From Clostridia bacterium (GTDB lineage Bacteria > Bacillota_A > Clostridia > Christensenellales > CAG-138): a stretch of DNA of 16,845 nt. This document shows positions 9,681-15,844 of this stretch, in pieces. The notes under the pieces were generated by a model that was not told where the DNA came from, made no database searches, and saw nothing but the letters and a program-made list of their open reading frames with translations. Location: contig JAFZJT010000265.1 of the NCBI GenBank assembly GCA_017553815.1, positions 1 through 16,845 on the forward strand, given 5' to 3'. The number at the start of each line of letters is the position of its first letter. Position 1 is the stretch's first letter. The position numbers and the translations under genes were made by a program.

Positions 9681-11423
9681 TCAAAGCCTCTTTATATCCC
9701 TCGGTATCTTTTTGAAGGTAATATTGTACTTTTTCAATTCCTCATCGGGAATGGTGCAAAGATCGGCATAGATCAGATACCCATCGGCCTTTTCCTTTAT
9801 GGTTGAAAGGAAGCCGTGGTTAAGCGTGGTGGGCTGATCCTTTTCATAATAGAAATAGTAATCCGTGCTGTTATGGCTGCCGAGGAAATAGGGGTTCGCG
9901 CTTTGGGCGGGCGCAAGCGGCGACCTTGTTTCCATAAACCAAACATAATCGCGGATCTTTGCGATATCAACTTCCTCATTCAGATTGCCGTTCGGCAGAA
10001 GCAGCGCTTGTCCAAGATTATAGAAAGTGAAATCGCCGCCCGTTCCCTCCGCCGCGTTCTTGCCTCCACCGTAACCGTTTATAACGCGCTTTACGCGCTC
10101 GGCGGTTATGCTCTCGGCATAGTCCTCCATCTCAACAAGAATAAATTTGCGATTACCGCCATCGGCCTTATTCATATTCAGAACAGCATGAGCGGTTGTG
10201 CCGGAACCGGCGAAGGAGTCGAGAATGATATCGTCATCCCCACTTAACCGCCTTAAAACTTCACAGATTAAAGCCGTAGGCTTTGCATATGTGAACACTG
10301 TTTTTATTCCAAAAACACCTTCAATTTCATCAGTTCCTTTTGCGGTATAAAAGTCCTTGCTATCCCAAATTGTAGGAATGGTTATTCCTGCGGTTGAATA
10401 GTCCAATATTTCAAGAGTCGGACAGTCGTCCGATTGTGGTTTGCAAGAAAAAGATCCGTCTTCAATCTTTTTCTTTATGCCGTCAGACAAGAATTGGATA
10501 GACCACTTATTCTTTGTTGCTTTGCTCTTCTGCGGAATGACTTTAATGTATCCGCGGTTCCAGTCCCTCATTGTGCTTTCTGCAATTTGGCGCCATACAC
10601 AGGGCAAGCCCTTGCTTGTTACTGGCCATACTGCAGTTGTTCCGGCAGGAGCATTGTCATAGTCAAAAGAATAAGAAGCCTTATCCCCGCAATACTCTCC
10701 GCGATCGATTAATTCTTGTAACGAACAACCGCAGGAAACAATTCTTCCGAGGTCATCAACATAAATCGGATATGTCTGGTTCGGCCTTTCTTCTTGGAAA
10801 AAAGAGGCCAATGTCATGCTGTGATAAGGAGAACTCTCGTTGTTTATACTTAACGCCGAAGCATTGGCTCTAAAATCTTTAGGAAGGATAAAAACAATGT
10901 ACTCATGTGTAACATTGAAGGACCCCGACGGTTTTCCTCCCGACGTTTTTACTGTGACCGTCATTATCTGCCGCGATGAAAACATCTCTTGACACAACGA
11001 AATGAGATTATTTACTTCATGAAAACCAATACTAATAGCGATACACCCGTTAGGATCGCAAAGCCTTTGAAGCAGCCTCAGCCTCGGATACATCATGCAA
11101 AGCCATTTATCATGGCGGCTGAGATCCTCGCCCTCCTTGCCAACCACCTGCCCAAGCCATTTCTTGATCTTCGGATCGTTTACATTATCGTTGTAAACCC
11201 AGTTCTCGTTGCCCGTGTTGTACGGCGGATCGATATAGATGCACTTGATCCTGCCCTCGTATTTCGGCAGAAGTGCCTTGAGCGCCTCAAGATTATCACC
11301 GCGGATTATCATATTTTCGCTCTTCTCCGCGCCAAATGTGTACCTCTCCTCAAGCACCCTGTACGGCACCTGCTGATGATGGTTTATTACCTTGTCTTTT
11401 CCTATCCATTCAAGAGTGGGCAT
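9681..11423 (-). CDS. mod: Type III restriction-modification DNA methyltransferase (Mod), N6-adenine, beta class
   Basis: I place the start at the ATG at 11423 (580 residues), because AAGGAGG lies 8 nt upstream; an in-frame TTG at 11447 has no such support. Motif IV DPPYNTG is at residues 65-71 and the AdoMet-binding motif I DSFAGSGTT is near 402-410. The order IV, target-recognition region, I is that of beta-class N6-adenine methyltransferases such as type III Mod. Mod provides sequence recognition for both methylation and restriction. After motif IV the strand usually reading ISIDDNE reads ISIGFHE here. Base composition changes sharply inside the gene: the flanks are about 50-58% GC, while roughly 10260-11040 (residues about 128-388, the target-recognition region) is about 32-45%. 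That indicates domain replacement. The gene lies 24 nt after the TIR gene and 21 nt before the ATPase gene. Its usual partner Res is interrupted, so Mod may now act alone. Confidence 0.93.
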   Translation of the reverse strand: MPTLEWIGKDKVINHHQQVPYRVLEERYTFGAEKSENMIIRGDNLEALKALLPKYEGRIKCIYIDPPYNTGNENWVYNDNVNDPKIKKWLGQVVGKEGEDLSRHDKWLCMMYPRLRLLQRLCDPNGCIAISIGFHEVNNLISLCQEMFSSRQIMTVTVKTSGGKPSGSFNVTHEYIVFILPKDFRANASALSINNESSPYHSMTLASFFQEERPNQTYPIYVDDLGRIVSCGCSLQELIDRGEYCGDKASYSFDYDNAPAGTTAVWPVTSKGLPCVWRQIAESTMRDWNRGYIKVIPQKSKATKNKWSIQFLSDGIKKKIEDGSFSCKPQSDDCPTLEILDYSTAGITIPTIWDSKDFYTAKGTDEIEGVFGIKTVFTYAKPTALICEVLRRLSGDDDIILDSFAGSGTTAHAVLNMNKADGGNRKFILVEMEDYAESITAERVKRVINGYGGGKNAAEGTGGDFTFYNLGQALLLPNGNLNEEVDIAKIRDYVWFMETRSPLAPAQSANPYFLGSHNSTDYYFYYEKDQPTTLNHGFLSTIKEKADGYLIYADLCTIPDEELKKYNITFKKIPRDIKRL

Positions 11424-11431
11424 GTATTGAT

Positions 11432-11438
11432 CCTCCTT
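11432..11438 (-). promoter_or_regulatory. Shine-Dalgarno site that decides the mod start
   Basis: AAGGAGG on the minus strand is followed by 8 nt and ATG (11421-11423). It is a near-perfect anti-16S match and rules in favour of this ATG over the in-frame TTG at 11447, which lies upstream of the site. Confidence 0.75.
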
Positions 11439-11447
11439 GCCAATCAA

Positions 11448-12671
11448 TCAAAACGGAAAATCATCTGAGTATTTAGTTTTCGCTTGCGCTATAAGGTCTT
11501 GTAACACAATAGGAACGCCTAACAGCCATTCTTTAAGTGATGGGAATATTGTGTATTCTTTGGGGTTATGGTAGCTCGTCCAAGCACTTTCATATACAAG
11601 AGCATTATCAGTTAATAAACCCAAGCATCTATGATAATTATTTGATACAATGCTTGTAATACTATGTTTGCGTTCCCAATTTTCAATATCAGCAATCTGT
11701 CCACCAGCATTTCCTCTATCACCGAGTTTTGATACCCTTTCATCAATAAGATATGATGCAAACAATATGTCGGCATCATCAAGTTTTCCAGCTTCAAGTA
11801 GCTCGGAATACTTTTTCGAAGCAAGGCAAATATGCTGTTTTACTGTTTGCTCCCAGTCTTTTTGTGTGTTGGCATTGATGACAGCATTTCTAAAATAATC
11901 AATATCAAGCTCAATGGCTGCAATAGTTTGTCCAGTAACGCCACGATCAGCAATAGTTGCAATCTTTGATGCTGACAACAAATCGAATGCATTATCAACA
12001 TTAACGCCGTGAACCTCATTTTCATTGAGCCAATTCATAACTTCCAATTTTGTCGCTTTTCGCGTGTGTCTTGAAAACATGTAGAACAAAACAACTCTTT
12101 CATCTTCTGTTAGGCTCTCGTACTTAATGATGTTGTCAGAAGCACTATTGAGCATATCTTGACCTACTGCTAAATCCTTTACAGCAGTTCTTGTTGCAAT
12201 ATATTCATTGTACCTAGATATAAGTTTTTGAATAGCGCTATTTATGATTGCCGTTGTATTATGAGGCGCATTTATTGCAGTGTTCACTATATCGTATACA
12301 GCGGACACATCATCCATATTATCAAGCCTGCGTATTTTGTATTCGCTGTTCAAAAAGCCATACATATTTGATGGTTCGATCTCCGGCAAGGCAATAATAA
12401 TGGTATCTTTCTTCTGAAACCAAACAATCCCTGCCTCATTTAAGCAATATGCGCTCTCGTAGTAGTTGCGAGAAAGAATAGCGATGTTAACAGTGCTATT
12501 TTGAAGCTTCTCTTGAACCTCGCGCGAAATGCATTGAACAATGTCATTACCCGGAAGCGATGAACAAAAGATGAGATCGTTAGAGATTCCAACACCAACC
12601 AAGAAATCCTTGAGCATATCCGCGATTTCTTTATCCGTTGATCTGTGGCTTATAAAAATACCAGAATTCAT
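11448..12671 (-). CDS. TIR-domain protein, first gene of the type III restriction operon
   Basis: The N-terminal 120 or so residues are a TIR domain: GIFISHRSTDKE (4-15), the core strand VNIAILSRNYYES (61-73) and CLNEAGIVW with Glu79 at the place of the catalytic glutamate of NAD-cleaving TIR domains (S-x-x-C-x-x-E). The rest (about 120-407) is mostly helical. It has a winged-helix-like stretch around 190-245 and a conserved-looking tail that I do not recognise; it may sense a trigger or bind a partner. Bacterial TIR proteins commonly deplete NAD+ or make signalling nucleotides in abortive infection. The start at 12671 has a GAGGGTGG tract just upstream. The gene is AT-rich and ends 24 nt before the mod ATG, so it is co-transcribed. 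I infer a back-up suicide effector tied to the restriction system. The TIR call is firm; NADase activity and partner are inferred. Confidence 0.88.
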   Translation of the reverse strand: MNSGIFISHRSTDKEIADMLKDFLVGVGISNDLIFCSSLPGNDIVQCISREVQEKLQNSTVNIAILSRNYYESAYCLNEAGIVWFQKKDTIIIALPEIEPSNMYGFLNSEYKIRRLDNMDDVSAVYDIVNTAINAPHNTTAIINSAIQKLISRYNEYIATRTAVKDLAVGQDMLNSASDNIIKYESLTEDERVVLFYMFSRHTRKATKLEVMNWLNENEVHGVNVDNAFDLLSASKIATIADRGVTGQTIAAIELDIDYFRNAVINANTQKDWEQTVKQHICLASKKYSELLEAGKLDDADILFASYLIDERVSKLGDRGNAGGQIADIENWERKHSITSIVSNNYHRCLGLLTDNALVYESAWTSYHNPKEYTIFPSLKEWLLGVPIVLQDLIAQAKTKYSDDFPF

Positions 12672-12743
12672 TTTCCACCCTCATCATATGGATTTGATTA
12701 AACAGCTTTATTGCGGAATCAATAGCCTAACCAAGCTACTACA

Positions 12744-12772
12744 ATGATACCAAAAAAGAGTGTTTTAATCAA
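12744..12772 (-). promoter_or_regulatory. Candidate sigma-A promoter of the TIR-mod-ATPase-res-DUF4238 operon
   Basis: On the minus strand, TTGATT (12767-12772) and TATCAT (12744-12749) are separated by 17 nt. This predicts a start of transcription near 12737 and a leader of about 65 nt before the TIR gene ATG. The short gaps between all five genes make a single transcript likely. Confidence 0.5.
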
Positions 12773-12819
12773 TATCAATCATCGAAATAATACCAGCAAT
12801 CCTGTTGCTTATTACAGGC

Positions 12820-13011
12820 TCATTTCGTCTCACGTTCCTGCTCGCCGCAGAGATAATACCGATTCTTACACTTTGTGCTGCAAAACACGGCATTCGATCT
12901 TGGCGCGGCAAACACCTTATCACAGCCTTTACATATTCGCAGGGGCTTTGCATCGTCGGTTATCAGCAGGTAGAGCGTCATTTCGATTGAATGGTGATAG
13001 TCTTTAGGGTG
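12820..13011 (-). pseudogene. C-terminal zinc-finger remnant of a lost gene (DUF6076-like)
   Basis: The minus-strand frame reads HPKDYHHSIEMTLYLLITD, then ICKGCDKVFAAPRSNAVFCS and TKCKNRYYLCGEQERETK, ending in TGA at 12820. The C-x2-C ... C-x3-C pattern followed by KNRYY is a treble-clef-like zinc finger. It resembles the tails of Clostridial proteins annotated as DUF6076 or CGNR-like; the family name is from memory and only tentative. The frame is blocked upstream by TGA at 13012-13014, and no start or N-terminal part is found, so it is a 3' gene fragment. The promoter-operator region of the AlbA_2 gene begins just to its right, which suggests that insertion of that unit removed the 5' part. 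Confidence 0.6.
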
Positions 13012-13052
13012 TCATGCGAAACCGACAGTATTTTCAATACCGCAACTGCATT

Positions 13053-13074
13053 TTAACGCATATTTGTGCATTAA
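13053..13074. promoter_or_regulatory. Possible second operator-like dyad upstream of the AlbA_2 gene
   Basis: TTAACGCA (13053-13060) and TGCATTAA (13067-13074) form an imperfect inverted repeat (7 of 8 pairs) with a 6-nt spacer. The TAACGCA core matches the half-sites around the same gene. It lies just upstream of the -35 element and could be an auxiliary operator. Confidence 0.35.
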
Positions 13075-13078
13075 GTTC

Positions 13079-13107
13079 TTGATTCTAACACGCGCGTGTG
13101 TTAAAAT
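13079..13107 (+). promoter_or_regulatory. Promoter with an 18-bp operator filling its spacer (AlbA_2 gene)
   Basis: TTGATT (13079-13084) and TAAAAT (13102-13107) are separated by exactly 17 nt. The dyad TAACACGCGCGTGTGTTA occupies 13086-13103, covering the spacer and touching the -10. Eight of nine pairs match. A repressor bound there would block RNA polymerase. A copy with one base change that makes it perfectly palindromic lies just after the gene, at 14808-14825. The gene product carries winged-helix domains, so autorepression is the simplest reading (inference). Confidence 0.6.
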
Positions 13108-13129
13108 GTTTTTGGAGGTGTATTGGATC

Positions 13130-14779
13130 ATGCGAATAATACCCGAAAATGAAAGCCTTACAATCGAGTTCAAAAGCGACGTCAAAAAGCTATCCAACAG
13201 CGATATTTTTGATGCCGTAGTTGCTTTTGCGAATACGGACGGCGGCGATTTATATCTTGGTGTTGAAGACGACGGCACTATAACCGGCGTTCATCCCGAC
13301 CACATCAATCCGATGACATTGAGCGCGTTTATCGCGAATAATACCATTCCGCCAGTTTCTATCCGCGCGGAGATCGTTGATGATGTAAAGCCCGTTTTGA
13401 AGATATCCGTACCCAAGTCCTATGGAGGTATAGTTGCAACGCAATCGGGCAAAACGCTTCGCAGGCGCTTGAAGATGGATGGCACTCCTGAAAATGTTCC
13501 GATGTATCCGAACGAAATGGCGACGCGTTTATCCGATCTTCGTCTTTTGGACTATTCCGCGCTTCCGATACAGAGCGCAACCACGGATGATTTCGATCCG
13601 ATCGAAGTTGAAAGATTGAGGAAAACGATCCTCGCATACAACGGGGATCGTTCTCTGCTTGAGCTGTCCGATGAAGAACTGTTTAAGGCGTTGGGGCTCG
13701 TTACAGAGCAACTCGGCAAAGCCTTCCCCACGATTGCCGGAATACTTATGCTTGGCAGGGAATCGGCATTAAAGCAGTATGTGCCTACAAGCAGTGCGGC
13801 ATTTCAAGAACTGTCGGGCACGAATGTTGTAAAGAACGAAGATTTTGCGCTGCCGCTCCTGCTGATGATCGAAAAGCTGAACGGCTATCTCGAAGCTCGC
13901 AATCCCGAGTATGAGCTCGAATACGGCTTGTTCCGTATTCCCGCACCGGATTTCAATAAAAGGGCGCTGCGCGAAGCTATCGTAAATGCCTTTAGCCATC
14001 GCGACTACTCCAAAATGGGGCGCGTGAGAGTTGCACTTTGCGATGGCGGGTTGACTATCGCCAATCCCGGCGGCTTTATCGAGGGCGTTTCCGTCAACAA
14101 TCTTCTTACAGCCGAGCCGCACGGAAGAAACCCGCTCCTTGCGGATGTGCTGAAGCGTATCGGTCTTGCCGAACGCACCGGTCGAGGCGTTGACAGAATA
14201 TTTGAAGGTTCTTTGATCTATGGCAGTCCGCTTCCGGACTATTCCGATTCCACGACTGTAACGGTATCGCTGTTCATCCCGCGCAATGAGCCCGATCTGC
14301 AAATTGCGAAGATGATTTCGGACGAACAGAATCGCCTCGGTCGTCCGCTGCCGCTCAATACGCTGCTGGTGTTGAATAAGCTGAAGGATATTCCCCGTTC
14401 CGACATTCATCAAATTGCAGAAGCGGTCAACCTCTCCGAAGCGGCCGTTAAAGTGGTTCTCGATAGATCCATTGAATCCGGCTTGGTCGAAGCGTTCGGC
14501 GCGGGCAGAGGACGAACTTACATGCTGTCCCATAAGCTGTATAGCAACAAGGGGCGGGCAAGCGGATACGTCAGACAGGCGGATATCGACGAAGCACGCT
14601 ATCCCGAGCTTATAATCCGTTTAGCTAAGAATAATGAGTTTATCTCAAATGCCGATGTTGTTCAGCTTCTCCATGTTTCTACCGCACAAGCATATCGCTT
14701 GCTTAAACGCCTTGTTGATGAAGGCAAGCTGGAAGCTGTAAATAAAGGCCGTTATTCAAAATACCGTATCGGGAAATGA
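13130..14779 (+). CDS. AlbA_2/Schlafen-like and HATPase domain protein with winged-helix C-terminus
   Basis: I place the start at the ATG at 13130 (549 residues): GGAGGTG lies about 10 nt upstream and the AlbA_2 domain begins at once (IPENESLTIEFKSD). A start at 13064 would fall upstream of the promoter and operator. The AlbA_2 (divergent AAA-4, Schlafen-like) nucleic-acid-binding domain spans about 1-120, with FANTDGGDLYLGV as its hallmark. A GHKL/HATPase_c_4 module follows, with REAIVNAFSHRDY and ANPGGFIEG around 303-340 and GRNPLLADVLKRIGLAERTGRG near 350-375. The C-terminus has two winged-helix stretches (about 425-470 and 510-549). Proteins of this architecture are annotated as ATP-binding proteins or putative transcriptional regulators. 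The dyads on both sides suggest it binds its own control region. It stands alone, divergent from the TIR operon. It is richer in GC than the TIR gene. Its cellular role is unknown; it could be a regulator or a defence component. Confidence 0.87.
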   Translation: MRIIPENESLTIEFKSDVKKLSNSDIFDAVVAFANTDGGDLYLGVEDDGTITGVHPDHINPMTLSAFIANNTIPPVSIRAEIVDDVKPVLKISVPKSYGGIVATQSGKTLRRRLKMDGTPENVPMYPNEMATRLSDLRLLDYSALPIQSATTDDFDPIEVERLRKTILAYNGDRSLLELSDEELFKALGLVTEQLGKAFPTIAGILMLGRESALKQYVPTSSAAFQELSGTNVVKNEDFALPLLLMIEKLNGYLEARNPEYELEYGLFRIPAPDFNKRALREAIVNAFSHRDYSKMGRVRVALCDGGLTIANPGGFIEGVSVNNLLTAEPHGRNPLLADVLKRIGLAERTGRGVDRIFEGSLIYGSPLPDYSDSTTVTVSLFIPRNEPDLQIAKMISDEQNRLGRPLPLNTLLVLNKLKDIPRSDIHQIAEAVNLSEAAVKVVLDRSIESGLVEAFGAGRGRTYMLSHKLYSNKGRASGYVRQADIDEARYPELIIRLAKNNEFISNADVVQLLHVSTAQAYRLLKRLVDEGKLEAVNKGRYSKYRIGK

Positions 14780-14782
14780 AGC

Positions 14783-14836
14783 TCTAACGCACGTCTAACG
14801 CACGTTTTAACACACGCGTGTGTTAGGCGTGTGTTA
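14783..14836. repeat. Five-half-site operator-like array after the AlbA_2 gene
   Basis: Half-sites TAACGCACG occur at 14785-14793 and 14796-14804, and TAACACACG at 14808-14816. The inverse CGTGTGTTA occurs at 14817-14825 and 14828-14836. Spacings are 11, 12, 9 and 11 bp, close to one helical turn each. The central pair is a perfect 18-bp palindrome. The array begins 4 bp after the stop codon. No T-tract follows, so it is not a standard terminator, although the palindrome could still form a hairpin. Confidence 0.7.
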
Positions 14837-14851
14837 AAGTGTATTGGATTA
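14828..14851 (+). repeat. Degenerate direct copy of the AlbA_2 gene leader
   Basis: This segment (an 11-nt block ending TTAAA, then gtgtattggatta) matches the leader of the AlbA_2 gene at 13095-13105 plus 13118-13130, differing by one base. It lacks the intervening 12 nt (13106-13117) that hold part of the -10 and Shine-Dalgarno sequences. The gene is therefore flanked by direct copies of its own control region. Confidence 0.55.
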
Positions 14852-14911
14852 AGTGTTTTGCTAGAAAACGCATCTGCTTATGATAATCCGATTGGAATCG
14901 TCGTAAAGCAA

Positions 14912-14952
14912 AACTCGGCACTGCAAATCCTCATGATCCACAGTACCGAGTT
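14912..14952 (-). terminator. Candidate hairpin terminator for the leftward transporter-SDR operon
   Basis: Arms 14912-14923 and 14941-14952 pair at 11 of 12 positions (AACTCGG-x-ACTG with CAGT-x-CCGAGTT) around a 17-nt loop. Read on the minus strand, the stem is followed by TTTTGCTTT. It is about 245 nt beyond the SDR stop. The long loop and interrupted T-tract make it a weak candidate. A transposon or small-RNA origin is also possible. Confidence 0.35.
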
Positions 14953-15078
14953 CATGTTAAACTGTTTTACCGTATCAGCTTACCCACCTGCCACATAGTT
15001 TCCCTATGGCACGGTGCGCTTCGCATTTTCCGTTTTATACTCGCCGCGGGGCTCCTCGTCGGAGTGGCGTTTGCCACT

Positions 15079-15165
15079 CGCCGTGGGGGCATTTGCCGCT
15101 CGCCGTGGGGGCATTTGCCGCTCGCCGTGGGGGCATTTGCCGCTCGCCGTGGGGCATTTGCCGCT
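15079..15165. repeat. 22-bp minisatellite, four tandem copies
   Basis: The unit cgccgtgggggcatttgccg + ct repeats exactly at 15079-15100, 15101-15122 and 15123-15144. A 21-bp copy with one G lost lies at 15145-15165. Degenerate part-copies flank it at about 15061-15078 and 15166-15182. Each unit holds GGCA-TT-TGCC, a small dyad. It lies 31 bp beyond the SDR stop and shows no sign of coding. Identical units imply recent slippage or strong purifying exchange. Confidence 0.9.
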
Positions 15166-15196
15166 TTCCGCGGGTGGCGCTTTCATCCCCTCGTTT

Positions 15197-15844
15197 TCAC
15201 CAAATAAAATTCGACTTCAGCATCTCGCCGTTATCGATCAAGATATCCTCGCCGGTTATCGAGCGGTTCACCTTCGTCATATAATACGCAAGCTCGGCGA
15301 TCTCCTCGGGCTCTGCCCATTTATCAAGCAGCGTTTCATCGAGCACGGCGCGATAGAGGCGCTCGCTCTCGAGGATATGCGCGTTCGATTCCGTTATGAC
15401 ACCGCCCGGGGAGATGCTGTTCACCGTTATGCCGCGCTTTGAAAGCGCGAGCGCGAGGTTCTTCATATAGCCCACTATCCCCGCTTTTGAGGCCACGTAA
15501 AACGGAAACTCCGCGCCGTTTCGCGCCGAAGCCGAGGCGATAAACAGCACCGAACTAAGGCTCGTGCTGTCCTTGAAAAGCTCCGTGAAGCGGATATTGC
15601 CGCAAAGATTGACCTCTATCGCTTCATCTCCCTCGAGCGTTCCCGCGCAATTTATAATGATATGCGCGTCCACGGGCTCGATCGGCTCGTCGCGCGTGAT
15701 ATCGAAAACGAAATGGCGATAGCTCGGATGCTCTATCGCGCTTCCCCTCATATCGAATCCGAAAACGGCGTCCCCCGCCGCAAGAAATCTTTCGGCGATG
15801 GCTTTGCCGATGCCCCTGCCCGTTCCGCTGATCACTATATTCAT
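15197..15844 (-). CDS. Short-chain dehydrogenase/reductase (SDR) family oxidoreductase
   Basis: This is a 215-residue classical SDR: a Rossmann glycine motif SGTGRGIG at 6-13, Asp31 at the end of the second strand (suggesting NAD(H) over NADP(H)), NCAG at 65-68, Asn79, Ser104 or Ser106, and the catalytic Tyr116-x3-Lys120 (YVASK). SPGG at 145-148 follows. It is somewhat shorter than the usual 240-260 residues. The substrate cannot be predicted. The ATG at 15844 overlaps the stop of the upstream transporter gene (ATGA at 15841-15844), so the two are translationally coupled. The frame is open further upstream to 15982, but that part lies inside the transporter gene and lacks family similarity. 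Being under the same leader as the transporter, it may be controlled by a queuosine precursor (inference). Confidence 0.88.
   Translation of the reverse strand: MNIVISGTGRGIGKAIAERFLAAGDAVFGFDMRGSAIEHPSYRHFVFDITRDEPIEPVDAHIIINCAGTLEGDEAIEVNLCGNIRFTELFKDSTSLSSVLFIASASARNGAEFPFYVASKAGIVGYMKNLALALSKRGITVNSISPGGVITESNAHILESERLYRAVLDETLLDKWAEPEEIAELAYYMTKVNRSITGEDILIDNGEMLKSNFIW

Noticed and set aside
13769..14533. 254-codon minus-strand open frame inside the AlbA_2 gene
   Set aside because: It is antisense to a well-supported coding sequence and has no recognisable domain; it reflects the GC-rich codon use of the sense gene.
14858..14999. Short plus-strand open frame from a TTG at 14858 to TAG
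   Set aside because: It has no ribosome binding site or recognisable domain and overlaps the 14912-14952 hairpin; insufficient evidence for a gene.
15079..15165. CRISPR array
   Set aside because: The repeats are head-to-tail with no spacers, and no cas gene is nearby.
15004..15442. Cys/Pro/Gly-rich small proteins encoded by the minisatellite region
   Set aside because: The open frames arise from the 22-bp repeat itself and have no convincing ribosome binding site or known domain.
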